From the NCBI RefSeq assembly GCF_034377285.1, contig NZ_CP139715.1, positions 2,216,001 to 2,280,000 of the forward strand: a stretch of DNA of 64,000 bases. Reading direction: 5' to 3'. Both the position numbers and the translations under genes were made by a program. This DNA comes from Thalassobaculum sp. OXR-137 (GTDB taxonomy: Bacteria > Pseudomonadota > Alphaproteobacteria > Thalassobaculales > Thalassobaculaceae). The notes below the pieces were generated by a model. The model ran no database searches. It was not told where the DNA came from and saw nothing but the letters and a program-made list of their open reading frames with translations. This document shows positions 54,717 to 63,972 of this stretch, in pieces; position 1 is the first letter of the stretch, and each line of letters starts with the position of its first letter.

Positions 54717-56108
54717 TCAGGCCTTGAACGCTGCCGGCTCGAAGGTCGCCAGCTCGCGCAGGATCTTGGGCCAGGCGGTCAGGCCCTTGGGGATCGATTC
54801 CAGCCGGAAGAACTCGTTGGGCGCATGCACCGGCTCGTCCGGCAGGTTGAAGCCGAACATCAGCGTGTCCATGCCCATCGTCTCCTTGAAGATCGAGGTG
54901 ATCGGCACGCTGGCGCCGAGCCGCACGTGGATCGGCCGCTGGCCGGTCTCGCCCTTCAGCACCCGCTCGGCCGCCTGTACCAGCGGATGGTCCGGGGCGA
55001 GGGTGGAGGCCGGCGAGTCGCCGCCCGCCCGGTCGATGGTCAGTTCGACGCCGTCCGGGCAGTGGCTCTTCAAATGGGCGATCACCGCGTCGAGCACCCG
55101 CTTGGGATCCTGTCCGGCGGCAACGCGGATGCTGATCTTGGCATGGGCCTCGGCCGGGATGACGGTCTTGGAGCCGGCACCGATATAGCCGCCCCACATG
55201 CCGTTCACATCCAGACATGGCCGCAGGGTGATCCGCTCGCGCATGCTGAACTGCGGGTCGCCGTGTCCCAGCGCGCCGACCTCGGCCAGGAAGGCCGCCT
55301 CATCGAACGGGAAGGCGGCGGTGTCGGCCCGCTGCTGGTTGGTGAGAGGGGTGGCATCGCTGTCAAAGCCGGCCACCGCGACCCGGCCCTGACTGTCATG
55401 CAGGGTGGCGATCAGCGCGGCCATCTCGTGCAGGGCGTTGCGCACGGCCCCGCCATAGCGCCCGGAATGCAGGTCGCCGGCGGCGGTACGCAGGGTGAAT
55501 TCCAGCTTGTTGGTGCCGCGCGCGCCGGTGTTGATGGTCTCCACCTCCCGGCTCGCCCGGCCGCCATCGGCGGACAGCACGGCGTCGGCATCAAGCAGGT
55601 CTCGGTAGCGCTCGATCAGGGTCCGCAGGCTCGGGCTCCCGGTCTCCTCCTCGCCTTCCAGGAAGAACTTCACGTTGAGCGGGCATTTGCCCTCGACCGA
55701 GAGCAGGGAGGCGGCCGACTCGATGGCGATCAGGGTCGAGCCCTTCACGTCGGAGGCGCCGCGGGCATAGAGCTTGCCGTCGCGCTCGGTCGGCTCGAAG
55801 GGTGGGGTGGTCCACTGGTCGAGCGGGTCGGCCGGCTGCACGTCGTAATGGCCGTAGACCAGCAGGGTCGGCTTGCCCGGCGCGTGCAGCCAGTCGCCAT
55901 AGACGGCCGGTTGGCCGCCGCCGTCCAGCATCTGCACGTTCTCCATGCCGATCGCCGTCAGCCGATCCGCCAGGAACTCCCGTGCGTCGGCCATGCCCTG
56001 GGCGAAGGCCGGATCGGCGCTGACGCTGGGCATGCGCAGCAGGGTCTTCAGGTCGCGCAGGATGTCGTCCTGGCGGGCGAGGAGGTGGTCGACAACGGGA
56101 TCGCTCAT
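54717..56108 (-). CDS. M20-family peptidase (dipeptidase-like)
   Basis: A 463-residue dinuclear zinc hydrolase. The M20 motifs are visible: LLVYGHYDVQPADP (His and Asp ligands), LYARGASDVKGSTLIAIES (bridging Asp), KFFLEGEEETGSPSL (catalytic and ligand Glu), DAVLSADGG and, near the C-terminus, HAPNEFFRLESIPKG with the last His. The length and spacing fit the dipeptidase/CNDP group rather than ArgE or DapE. The ATG at 56108 is chosen as the conserved start MSDPVVDHLLARQDDIL; the upstream in-frame ATG is not supported. It is convergent with the ABC-F gene. Confidence 0.93.
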   Translation of the reverse strand: MSDPVVDHLLARQDDILRDLKTLLRMPSVSADPAFAQGMADAREFLADRLTAIGMENVQMLDGGGQPAVYGDWLHAPGKPTLLVYGHYDVQPADPLDQWTTPPFEPTERDGKLYARGASDVKGSTLIAIESAASLLSVEGKCPLNVKFFLEGEEETGSPSLRTLIERYRDLLDADAVLSADGGRASREVETINTGARGTNKLEFTLRTAAGDLHSGRYGGAVRNALHEMAALIATLHDSQGRVAVAGFDSDATPLTNQQRADTAAFPFDEAAFLAEVGALGHGDPQFSMRERITLRPCLDVNGMWGGYIGAGSKTVIPAEAHAKISIRVAAGQDPKRVLDAVIAHLKSHCPDGVELTIDRAGGDSPASTLAPDHPLVQAAERVLKGETGQRPIHVRLGASVPITSIFKETMGMDTLMFGFNLPDEPVHAPNEFFRLESIPKGLTAWPKILRELATFEPAAFKA

Positions 56109-56302
56109 GGAAGTCCGGGGCGTTGGTGGGAGGCGGCGACGGCGGAACCGCCCAGAAGGCCGTACCATAGGTTCCGACGGTGGCTTTGGAAGGGGAAAAC
56201 CGGTCCGCTTCGGCCGCTGCCCCGAGCAGCGGCTCTATCCTGCCGTGTGACCGAAAGGTCGCCTTAGGAATGCCGGAATTGCGGCGGTTCAGGTCACGCG
56301 CG

Positions 56303-56332
56303 TTGACAATTGGACGAACGCGCGACGATAAG
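56303..56332 (+). promoter_or_regulatory. Promoter of the tRNA gene
   Basis: A full TTGACA lies 18 bp before GATAAG (4 of 6 matches to the -10 consensus), 36 bp upstream of the tRNA. Good candidate for a strong sigma-70 promoter. Confidence 0.6.
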
Positions 56333-56367
56333 TGGTGACGGAGGTCGCGGCTTCGCGCCGCGGCCGG

Positions 56368-56443
56368 GGGCCCGTAGTTCAGCGGTCAGAACGCGCCGCT
56401 CATAACGGTGTTGTCGCAGGTTCGAATCCTGCCGGGCCCACCA
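56368..56443 (+). tRNA. tRNA-Ile2 (anticodon CAT, probably lysidine-modified)
   Basis: A full cloverleaf: acceptor GGGCCCG/CGGGCCC with seven Watson-Crick pairs, D-arm GTTC/GAAC, anticodon stem CGCCG/CGGTG with loop CTCATAA, T-arm GCAGG/CCTGC with TTCGAAT, discriminator A and an encoded CCA. Anticodon CAT alone would fit Met. It is not an initiator: no C1:A72 mismatch and no GGG/CCC anticodon stem. The C4:G69 and C5:G68 pairs in the acceptor stem are the determinants known for TilS, so I read it as tRNA-Ile(CAT), which decodes AUA after lysidine formation. The elongator Met alternative cannot be fully excluded from sequence alone. Confidence 0.85.
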
Positions 56444-56475
56444 TTTTCCTGGTGCCCGGCCGCCCGGAGGTCGGA

Positions 56476-57117
56476 TCAGAACAGCAGACAGCCCTGACAG
56501 GGCAGATCGCGGACCGGCAGGACGACGGGATCCGCGATGCCGATGTATTCGGCGGACGTGCTCGGCGCGGCCGTCGGGCGCCGGTACAGGGTCACCCCGT
56601 AGACCGTGTTCACCACCCCGTCCTCTGCCATCGGAAGCGCCAGACGCTCGGTGTGCAGCGGGTACATGCCCGCGCGGTAGAGCGGGCCTGAGGCGTAGTG
56701 GATGGCCGGAGTATCGATCACCTCGCTCAGGGCGTCGTGGAGCGTCGTCTCGTGCTCCCCGAACAGGTCGTCGACGTAGATATCAGCGACCCGACGGCCG
56801 AACAGCGACCGGATCTGTTCGCCCGCCAGAAGGAACTTGTAGCGGCCGGTATCGGCTTCGCGGCGGATGATCCAGAACCGGCTGAGCAACGCCGAAACCC
56901 GGATCGGGTCGAAGTCGCGTCGCTCCGGAATCCGGTCACCCGTTTTCAGGGACAGCCAGTAGCGCAGCAGGGCATGCAGATCCTGATCCCCGAAGTTCGG
57001 ATACGCCGCCGGCTGTCCGCCGCGATCGCAGACACATGGGGCTTCGTAGGCGCCGAGACTCGGCGTGCGGCCGGCACAAACATCCGCACACTCCAAAGCA
57101 TTGGTCCCAGCAGTCAT
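56476..57117 (-). CDS. PAS_5-family (PF07310-like) protein
   Basis: A 213-residue protein of the same type as the one at 1640-2278. The core is LHALLRYWLSLKTGDRIPERRDFDPIRVSALLSRFWIIRREADTGRYKFLLAGEQIRSLFGRRVADIYVDDLFG, with the helix-strand order of PAS_5, followed by PAIHYASGPLYRAGMYPLHTERLALPMAEDGVVNTVYGVTLYRR. A Cys-containing N-terminal part (CADVCAGRTPSLGAYEAPCVCDRGG) and a C-terminal CQGCLLF add five or six cysteines not present in the other paralogue. Probably a sensor, ligand unknown. The ATG at 57117 is chosen. It stands alone downstream of the tRNA. Confidence 0.75.
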   Translation of the reverse strand: MTAGTNALECADVCAGRTPSLGAYEAPCVCDRGGQPAAYPNFGDQDLHALLRYWLSLKTGDRIPERRDFDPIRVSALLSRFWIIRREADTGRYKFLLAGEQIRSLFGRRVADIYVDDLFGEHETTLHDALSEVIDTPAIHYASGPLYRAGMYPLHTERLALPMAEDGVVNTVYGVTLYRRPTAAPSTSAEYIGIADPVVLPVRDLPCQGCLLF

Positions 57118-57362
57118 GGTCTCTTGCGTCCTTTGCGTTCTGATCACGCAGAAGCTTAAGGTCGAAATCATAATAACTAATTAATTTAAATTGCTATCTA
57201 TCCGGCCCGGTCCTTGGGTAGTCGAGAGGAGCCGGTCTGCGGGTCTGCGGCCGTGCCTCCAGCCGTTAAGCCATTGATGGCGGGAGCATTCGGGACTAGG
57301 GATGATCGGAGGCCCTGCGCGCGCCCGGCGTATCGGGTGGATCAGTTTCGGAGTACCCGTCC

Positions 57363-58172
57363 ATGGCATTTCCCGACCGGCAGACCCTTGATCTCCACCA
57401 TGGGCGCGTCTCCTACCGACAGGCCGGATCGGGCCCCGATCTGGTCCTGCTGCATGGTCTGGCGGGCAATTCGCGGACCTGGGAGGAACAGTTCGCCGCG
57501 TTCTCCGGACGCTGGCGGGTGACCGCCTGGGATGCGCCGGGATATGGCGAGAGCGACACGGTCGAGCCGACGGTCGATGCTTACGCCGCGGCCCTGGCGG
57601 CGCTGGTCGACGCATTGGAGCTTCCGCGGTTCGTCCTGCTCGGCCATTCCATGGGCGGCGTGGTCGCCGGCCGTTTCGCCGGCACCTATCCCGAGCGGCT
57701 GCGCGCGCTGGCCCTGTCCTGCACGCTGCTCGGACGGCGTCAGGCCCCGGGCACACCGCTGAGCGAGCCCTATCTGGCGCGGCTGAGGGAACTCGAGACG
57801 CTGCCGGCGCGCGAATACGGCGCCAACCGGGCCAAGAGCATGGCGGCACCGGGCTGCGCGCCGGAAATCCTGGAACGCCTGACGGGCATCGCCGCCGAGA
57901 CCCGGCGCGAGGGTCTCGAGTCGGCGATGCGCCTGATCGCCGTGGCGGACAATTCGGCCGCGCTTGCCTCCCTCATCCTGCCGGTTCTCGTGCTGACCGG
58001 CCAGGAGGACCGGACGGTCACCAAGGAGGTCAGCGGCGACTTGCTGGCCGCGTTGGCGGGTGGACCGGCGCAGGTGAAGACCAAGGAACTCCCGGGCGTC
58101 GGTCACGCGCCCTATCTGGAGGATACCGCCGCGTATAACTCGGCGCTCCAGGCCTTTCTCGACGATCTCTGA
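57363..58172 (+). CDS. Alpha/beta hydrolase
   Basis: A 269-residue alpha/beta hydrolase-fold protein. The oxyanion region is VLLHGLAGNSRTWEEQF, the nucleophile elbow is LLGHSMGGVVAG (Ser at about residue 96), the acid is in VLVLTGQEDRTV, and the catalytic His is in PGVGHAPYLED. MDAPGYGESD-type WDAPGYGESDTV suggests the 3-oxoadipate enol-lactonase/haloperoxidase branch, but the substrate is unknown. It ends 23 bp before the convergent chemoreceptor gene. Confidence 0.9.
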   Translation: MAFPDRQTLDLHHGRVSYRQAGSGPDLVLLHGLAGNSRTWEEQFAAFSGRWRVTAWDAPGYGESDTVEPTVDAYAAALAALVDALELPRFVLLGHSMGGVVAGRFAGTYPERLRALALSCTLLGRRQAPGTPLSEPYLARLRELETLPAREYGANRAKSMAAPGCAPEILERLTGIAAETRREGLESAMRLIAVADNSAALASLILPVLVLTGQEDRTVTKEVSGDLLAALAGGPAQVKTKELPGVGHAPYLEDTAAYNSALQAFLDDL

Positions 58173-58195
58173 GCCTCTGCGGGCGGCCGTCCCGA

Positions 58196-60319
58196 TCAGG
58201 CGGCCGTTCCCGAGCGGAACTGTTCGATCTGCTGCTGGGTCTCCGAGATCAGCTTGGCGATCTCGGTCGAGAGTTCGGCCGAGCGCGAGGCCAGCGTCTT
58301 GACCTCCGACGCCACCACGGCGAACCCGCGGCCAGCCTCTCCGGCCCTCGACGCCTCGATGGTCGCGTTGAGCGCCAGCAGGTTGGTCTGTTCCGACACG
58401 TCCGAGATGTTGCCGGCCGTGACATGGATCCGGTTCAGGACCTCGTCCATGATCTCCCGGGTCTTCTCGATGGATGTCCGGCTGGCGGTGGTGTCGGTGG
58501 CATAGACGACCACGCGCTGCAGGGCGCCGTGCACGTCGCGCAGGGGCTGGACGGTGGCGGCGAGATACAGCCGCGTGGAATTGTCCACATTCACCGAAAG
58601 CTCGCGGACCACGGCCTCGCCGGCACGGAGCTTGTCGCGGACTTCCGCCTCGAACAGGGCGTCGAAGGCCACCCCGGAGATTCCCCGGGCCTCGTCGACC
58701 GAGCGCACCCCCAGCGCATTCAGCGCCAGGTCGTTGGCGGCCGAAAGACGTCCCTCGCTGTCCCATTCCAGGACCAGGTTCGATTGTTCGATTGCGGTGA
58801 TCCGCGCCCCGGCTTCCAGGGCGCGCAGCTTGGTTTCGGTGATGTTCACCTGGACGGAGACGTAGCGCTCGATCTTGCCGATCCGGTCGGTGACCGGGTT
58901 GATCGACAGGGAGATCCAGTGCGGCTCCCCGCTTTTCGCGTAGTTCAGGATCTCTTCGACGAAAGGTTGGTGGCGGGCCAGGTTCTGGCGGATCCGCTGC
59001 ACCGTGTCCGGATCGGTGTTTTCGCCCTGGAGCAGCCGGCCGGGGATCTTCCCCATCGCCTCCTCGGCGCTGTAGCCCGTCATCCGGGTGAAGCCGGCAT
59101 TGACGTATTCGATCCGCCCCTCCGCGTCGGTGATGATGACGCTGTTGTCGGTCTCGTTGGCGACCAGGGACAGAATGTTGAAATGCTCCTTCTGGCGGAT
59201 GTCCTCGGTTATGTCGGTGGCGTATTTCACCACCTTGAAGGGGCGCCCGCTCATGTCGAGGATCGGGTTGTAGGACGCTTCGATCCAGACTTCCCGGCCG
59301 CCCTTTCCGATCCGCCTGAACTGGCCCGACTGGTAACGGCCCATGGCGAGATCGGCCCAGAAACGCTGATAGGCGTTCGATTGGGCTTCGTCGGGGGAGA
59401 CGAACATCCGGTGATGGCGCCCGGTCACGTCCTCGGCCGAATAGCCCATGGCCTTTAGGAAGTTCTCGTTCGCGCTCAGGATCGTGCCGTCGAGTTTGAA
59501 TTCGATCACGGCCTGCGACTTGTGAATGGCCGCGATCTGCCCCTCGAAATCGGCGAACCGCAGCTTCACGTCGGTGATGTCCGACGCGAACTTGACCACC
59601 TTGTACGGTCGGCCGGCGGCGTCGAGGATCGGGTTATAGGTGGCGCGGATCCAGATCTCGCGCCCGCCCTTGGCCAGGCGGCGGAACTGTCCGCTCTGGA
59701 ACTCGCCGCGTCCGAGGGACGCCCAGAACTGCGTGTACTGTTTGGAATGCTTCTCGCTGTCCTCGACGAACATCGAATGGTGCTTGCCGACGATTTCCGA
59801 CGCCGTGTAGCCCATGGCTTTCAGGAAGGTCTCGTTCGCTTCCAGGATCGTTCCGTCCAGGGCGAACTGGATCACCGCCTGGGAGCGGCGGATCGCATCG
59901 ACCTCTCCCTGTACCTCCACCGAGCGCAGCTTCTCCGCCGTGATGTCCGTGGCCAGTTTCACGACCTTCACGACCCGCCCGCCGAGTCCGATCACCGGAT
60001 TGTACGACGCCTGCAGCCAGATCTCGGAGCCGTCCTTGCGGAACCGCTGGTATTCGGCGCGGCCGAAGGCGCCCCGGCCCAGCCCCGTCCAGAATTCCCG
60101 GTATTCGGCCGAGGCCGCATAGTCCTTCGAGACGAAGATGGAATGGTGCCGGCCGACGACTTCGTCCCGCCGGTAACCCATCACCTTCAGGAACGTGTCG
60201 TTCGCCCGCAGGATCCGTCCTGTAGGAGAAAACTCGATGATGGCCTGGGACTTCTGAAGGGCCTTCAAGGTAGCGGAGCTGGCGCCAAAACCGAGGGTGC
60301 CGGCAAGCAAGTCGAACAT
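58196..60319 (-). CDS. Soluble multi-PAS chemoreceptor (short MCP signalling domain)
   Basis: A 707-residue protein without membrane segments. Three near-identical PAS/PAC units follow one another at a 122-residue period (starting [18 protein letters not shown] at 23, [18 protein letters not shown] at 145, [18 protein letters not shown] at 267), then a fourth PAS (about 383-500; [26 protein letters not shown]) and a degenerate fifth (about 505-620). The end is a chemoreceptor hairpin tip: [40 protein letters not shown], but only about 85 residues long instead of about 250. No HAMP, and no methylation helices worth the name. A cytosolic redox or metabolic energy sensor is likely. Convergent to the hydrolase gene. 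Confidence 0.92.
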   Translation of the reverse strand: MFDLLAGTLGFGASSATLKALQKSQAIIEFSPTGRILRANDTFLKVMGYRRDEVVGRHHSIFVSKDYAASAEYREFWTGLGRGAFGRAEYQRFRKDGSEIWLQASYNPVIGLGGRVVKVVKLATDITAEKLRSVEVQGEVDAIRRSQAVIQFALDGTILEANETFLKAMGYTASEIVGKHHSMFVEDSEKHSKQYTQFWASLGRGEFQSGQFRRLAKGGREIWIRATYNPILDAAGRPYKVVKFASDITDVKLRFADFEGQIAAIHKSQAVIEFKLDGTILSANENFLKAMGYSAEDVTGRHHRMFVSPDEAQSNAYQRFWADLAMGRYQSGQFRRIGKGGREVWIEASYNPILDMSGRPFKVVKYATDITEDIRQKEHFNILSLVANETDNSVIITDAEGRIEYVNAGFTRMTGYSAEEAMGKIPGRLLQGENTDPDTVQRIRQNLARHQPFVEEILNYAKSGEPHWISLSINPVTDRIGKIERYVSVQVNITETKLRALEAGARITAIEQSNLVLEWDSEGRLSAANDLALNALGVRSVDEARGISGVAFDALFEAEVRDKLRAGEAVVRELSVNVDNSTRLYLAATVQPLRDVHGALQRVVVYATDTTASRTSIEKTREIMDEVLNRIHVTAGNISDVSEQTNLLALNATIEASRAGEAGRGFAVVASEVKTLASRSAELSTEIAKLISETQQQIEQFRSGTAA

Positions 60320-60633
60320 TCTATTCTCCTGTGCGGCGGAGCCTTACGGGTATCCGTCGATCTTGAACATAGGGCGGTGGAGACCAGGCTCCGGAGAAAC
60401 CGCGTAGCCGTTTCTCTCGGCCGCGGTCCGTCGCCTGTCACTCGGCTTTTCGACTACGGCTTCTGTCAGGCATTGGATCATTTCGAGCATAAAAATTCTT
60501 AAACGGAAATTGAATAGAATTTTCAATCAAATACGGGGTGTCGACATCGCGGCGGCCCGGAGGTTGCGTCGGTAATATTCCGGCCGCCGACGATGCGGTC
60601 TAGGGTGGGGCGTACGCGATCAGGAGATGCCCC

Positions 60634-61290
60634 ATGCACTACGCACCCGCGACCGAGCCCTGTCCGCTGCCGTTCTCTCCGTTCAAAAGCTGCACCGTCC
60701 CGCGTCCGATCGGATGGCTGTCGACGGTGTCCACCGAGGGTGTGCCGAACCTGGCGCCCTACAGCCAGTGGCAGAACCTGACCTTCGATCCGCCGATGGT
60801 CATGTTCGCCGCCAACCAGCTCAGCGACGGTCGGCGCAAGGACACGGTGATCAATGCCGAGCAGACCGGTTGGTTCGTTTGGAACATGGCGACCTACGAC
60901 CTGCGCGAGGCGGTGAATATCACCGCGATGGAGCTTCCCTCGGAGGTCGACGAATTCGAGCGCGCCGGGGTCACGAAAGCGCCGTGCATCGACGCGCCGG
61001 GGCCGCGGGTGGCCGAAAGCCCGGCCCATTTCGAATGCCGGTACCTCTCCACCCACCGGCTTCAGGGCCGCTCCAGCCACGGCTGGGTCGATGTCGTCTA
61101 TGGGGAGGTGATGCGCATTCATGTGGACGATGCGGTCGTGATGCCGGACGGCAAGATGGACATCGCGAGGATCCGTCCGCTCGCTCGCCTAGGCTACTAC
61201 GACTACACCAGCGTCACCGAGGTGTTCGAGATGCGGATCCCCGGGGCGAGCGGCGCGGCTGTGGATGGCCTGGAGGGGCGGACCCGCTGA
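60634..61290 (+). CDS. Flavin reductase-like FMN-binding protein
   Basis: A 218-residue split-barrel flavin protein. The FMN-binding start is SCTVPRPIGWLSTVSTEGVPNLAPYSQWQNLTFDPPMVMFAANQ, followed by KDTVINAEQTGWFVWNMATYDLREAVNITAMELP, the DIM6/NTAB family signature. It could be the reductase partner of a monooxygenase or a free-standing FMN reductase; no monooxygenase is adjacent. An AGGAGA site lies 9 bases before the ATG. It is followed by an SDR and an FAD oxidoreductase on the same strand. Confidence 0.92.
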   Translation: MHYAPATEPCPLPFSPFKSCTVPRPIGWLSTVSTEGVPNLAPYSQWQNLTFDPPMVMFAANQLSDGRRKDTVINAEQTGWFVWNMATYDLREAVNITAMELPSEVDEFERAGVTKAPCIDAPGPRVAESPAHFECRYLSTHRLQGRSSHGWVDVVYGEVMRIHVDDAVVMPDGKMDIARIRPLARLGYYDYTSVTEVFEMRIPGASGAAVDGLEGRTR

Positions 61291-61377
61291 TAGCGGAGCG
61301 GTCGGGTGCCGGCACCGGTTGAAGTGCCGAGGCTGGTGGATTAGGACGCGACAGACACCCTTTCCCCCGAGGCCCCG

Positions 61378-62157
61378 ATGCAAGCTCAAGAGTCGTTTCG
61401 CGACGCCCGCGTAGTCGTCACCGCCGGCGCCTCCGGAATAGGTCTGGTCTTCGCCCGCCGCTTCGCGGCCGCCGGCGCTCGAGTGGCGCTCTGCGACGTC
61501 GACGCCGCCGCCGTGGACGCCGCCGGCAGAGTATTCGAGGGGGCGATCGCGCACCGGGCCGACGTCACCGACGAAGCGCAGATGGCGGGCTTCTTTCTGG
61601 AGGTCGAGGAGCGCTGGGGCGGGGCCGACGTGGTGATCGCCAATGCCGGGACCGGCGGGCCGGCCGGTCTCATCGAGGATCTGACCCTCGACGGATGGCG
61701 CTCGTGTCTCGCGGTCAACCTGGACGGCGCGTTCCTGACCTGCCGCTGGGCGGCCCGGGTGCTGAAGCAGGGCGGCGGCTCGCTGATCCTGATGTCGTCG
61801 TCGGCCGGGTTGCACGGCTATCCGAACCGCAGTCCCTATGCGACGTCCAAATGGGGGATCATCGGGCTGATGAAGACCCTGGCCATGGAACTCGGCCCGC
61901 ACGGCGTCCGGGTCAACGCGATCTGCCCCGGTTCGGTCGAGGGCGACCGCATGGACCGGGTCCTGGCCAAGGAGGCGAAGGCGACCGGACTGACCGAGGC
62001 GGAACTGCGGGCGCGCTATGTCGCCGGGGTGTCCCTGCGCAGTTGGGTCAGCGCCGACGACGTCGCCGAAGCCGCCCTGTTCCTGGCGTCGCCGGCCGGG
62101 GCGAAGATCTCCGGCCAGTCCTTCTCGGTCGACGGTCACACCCACTCGCTGGCTTAA
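61378..62157 (+). CDS. Short-chain dehydrogenase/reductase
   Basis: A 259-residue classical SDR. VVVTAGASGIGLVFARRFAAAGARVALCDVD is the cofactor loop with TAGASGIG in place of TGxxxGIG and a following Asp favouring NAD; VIANAGTGGP, LMSSSAGLHGYPNRSPYATSKWGIIGL (Ser-Tyr-Lys, YATSK) and VNAICPGSVEG complete the set; a C-terminal SGQSFSVDGHTHSLA is usual. Substrate unknown. Probable cluster with the flavin reductase and FAD oxidoreductase. Confidence 0.94.
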   Translation: MQAQESFRDARVVVTAGASGIGLVFARRFAAAGARVALCDVDAAAVDAAGRVFEGAIAHRADVTDEAQMAGFFLEVEERWGGADVVIANAGTGGPAGLIEDLTLDGWRSCLAVNLDGAFLTCRWAARVLKQGGGSLILMSSSAGLHGYPNRSPYATSKWGIIGLMKTLAMELGPHGVRVNAICPGSVEGDRMDRVLAKEAKATGLTEAELRARYVAGVSLRSWVSADDVAEAALFLASPAGAKISGQSFSVDGHTHSLA

Positions 62158-62253
62158 GAAAAGCGGGGCAGCGGGCGCATTCGCCCCCTGGCGTCCACCT
62201 CCCGCATCTCTGAAGATGTCGCCATCGCACAGGCTCGGTTCGCGGGAGGTCGC

Positions 62254-63369
62254 ATGACCCTGATCATCGGTGGTGGCGTCTATGGCGCTGCCGTGGCGTG
62301 GCATCTTGCCCGGCGGGGCGAGGCCGTAGAACTGCTGGAGGCGAAGACCGTGGCGTCCGGCGCGTCCGGCGGCCCGGGGCGTCGGGGCGTGCGTGCGAAC
62401 TGCCGCGATCACCGCGAATTGCCGCTGATGGCGCGGGCCCGAGCGCTGTGGCCCACCCTTCACGAACAGCTCGGCACCGATCCGCTGTTCGAGCGGACCG
62501 GACATCTGCAACTGATCGAGCGGCCGGTCGATATGCCGCGCGCGGAAACCCGGGCCGCTCTGCAGTCCCGCTTCGGCATCGCGACGTCGTACCTGTCGGA
62601 AGGCGCGATGCGGGAGCTGGAACCCGATGTCGCCTCCTTCGTGAAGGCGGCGCTGCATTGCCCCGATGACGGGGTGGCGTTCCACGCCGCTACGACACGC
62701 GCCTATGCGGACAACGCGGTGATGGCGGGAGCCACGATCCGCGAGGGCGTGACGGTCGACCGGCTGGTCACGCGCGACGGCAAGGTGGTCGCGGTGGCGA
62801 CGACCGACGGCGACGAAATCCCGGTGCCGGGCCGGCTGTTCGTGCTCGCCAACAGCGGCGTGCGGTCCCTGATCGCCCCCTGGCTCGACCTGCCGACCTG
62901 GAACCTCGCGCTGCAGGTCCTGGTCTCCAAGCCGCTTGCCGAGAACCCGGTGCGGCATCTCGTCGGCCATGCCAGCCGGACGCTCTCGCTGAAGCGGGAG
63001 CCGGACGGGCGGCTGATGATCTCCGGCGGTCGTCTCGGCCATTGGGACTACGCGACCGGGCGCGGCACGCCGATCCCCGAGGAGATCGCCGCGAACGTGG
63101 CCGATGCCGTCGCTGTCTACCCGTCGCTGGAGGGTATCGAGATCGAGACGGCCGACACCGGCCATCTGGAGGCGGAGTCCATCGACTCCATTCCGATGGT
63201 CGACCATCTTCCCGGCAACCCGCATGTGGTCTATGCCGCCGGATGGACCGGCCATGGCTGGGCCATTGCCCCGGCCGTCGCGGAGCTTCTGGCCGACTGG
63301 GCGCTGGAGGGCAGGCGTCCGGAGCTTCTGGCGCCCTTCGCCTTCGACAGATTTGCGATTGGCCGGTAA
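62254..63369 (+). CDS. FAD-dependent oxidoreductase (DAO family)
   Basis: A 371-residue protein of the D-amino-acid oxidase fold. The dinucleotide site is TLIIGGGVYGAAVAWHLARRGEAVELLEA, then SGASGGPGRRGVRANCRD, VDMPRAETRAALQSRFG and a C-terminal MVDHLPGNPHVVYAAGWTGHGWAIAPAVAELLADWAL, typical of sarcosine/glycine/N-methylamino acid oxidases and dehydrogenases. A secondary amine or amino acid is the likely substrate. No cofactor-binding small subunit is adjacent. It follows the SDR by 96 bp. Confidence 0.92.
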   Translation: MTLIIGGGVYGAAVAWHLARRGEAVELLEAKTVASGASGGPGRRGVRANCRDHRELPLMARARALWPTLHEQLGTDPLFERTGHLQLIERPVDMPRAETRAALQSRFGIATSYLSEGAMRELEPDVASFVKAALHCPDDGVAFHAATTRAYADNAVMAGATIREGVTVDRLVTRDGKVVAVATTDGDEIPVPGRLFVLANSGVRSLIAPWLDLPTWNLALQVLVSKPLAENPVRHLVGHASRTLSLKREPDGRLMISGGRLGHWDYATGRGTPIPEEIAANVADAVAVYPSLEGIEIETADTGHLEAESIDSIPMVDHLPGNPHVVYAAGWTGHGWAIAPAVAELLADWALEGRRPELLAPFAFDRFAIGR

Positions 63370-63509
63370 CGGCTCTCGTCCCGGAGACATTAGGGTCCCG
63401 CCACAATCGATGCTCGAGCGACTGTCGACCGCGCGGGATGTGGAAGGTAGAGTTCCCGTACTGCCCGCACGGGGGTGGGGGCACTCAGAAACAGACAAGA
63501 GACAGTCAA

Positions 63510-63968
63510 ATGCGCGGGTTGCTCCTGGGGCTTCTCCTCGCGCTGTTGGTGGCTACGCCGACAGGTGCGCAGGATCAAGGGCCGGCTATCGGTATGGTCA
63601 AAGTGGTCGACGGTGAGGTCGCGGTGGAACGCGGCGGTGCCCTCATTCCGGCGGTCGAGGGACTGGACGTCCATCGGTCCGACACGCTGAGGACCGGCAC
63701 GGCAGGTGCCGTCGGCGTGACGCTGAACGACGGGACGCTGATTTCCCTCGGCCCCAGCTCCCGGTTCGAGCTGTCGTCCTTCGAATTCGCGCCGCAGCGC
63801 GAAGCGTTCGGCTTCATCGGGCAGATCCTCGAAGGGACGATGGTCTACCAGTCCGGCCGCATCGGCAAAATCGCGCCCGAGAATATCCAGATAAAGACGC
63901 CGCTGACCGTCGTCGCCGTCCGGGGCACCCGGTTCGCCGTCCGTGTGCCGACGCAAGGGGGGAACTGA
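63510..63968 (+). CDS. FecR-domain periplasmic protein
   Basis: A 152-residue secreted protein: signal peptide (LLLGLLLALLVATPTGAQ, cleavage near AQA-type GAQ), then a FecR-like domain with GMVKVVDGEVAVERGGALIPAVEGLDVHRSDTLRTGTAGAVGVTLNDGTLISLGPSSRFELSSFEF and TPLTVVAVRGTRFAVRVP. It lacks a membrane anchor, unlike classical FecR anti-sigma regulators, so it belongs to the small secreted FecR group that often precedes a CHASE2 adenylate/guanylate cyclase gene. Ribosome binding site is weak (AAGAGA). Confidence 0.88.
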   Translation: MRGLLLGLLLALLVATPTGAQDQGPAIGMVKVVDGEVAVERGGALIPAVEGLDVHRSDTLRTGTAGAVGVTLNDGTLISLGPSSRFELSSFEFAPQREAFGFIGQILEGTMVYQSGRIGKIAPENIQIKTPLTVVAVRGTRFAVRVPTQGGN

Positions 63969-63972
63969 CGCC

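Noticed and set aside
61189-63498. A 769-residue minus-strand frame over the SDR and FAD oxidoreductase
   Set aside because: Antisense shadow; both sense genes have full motif sets.
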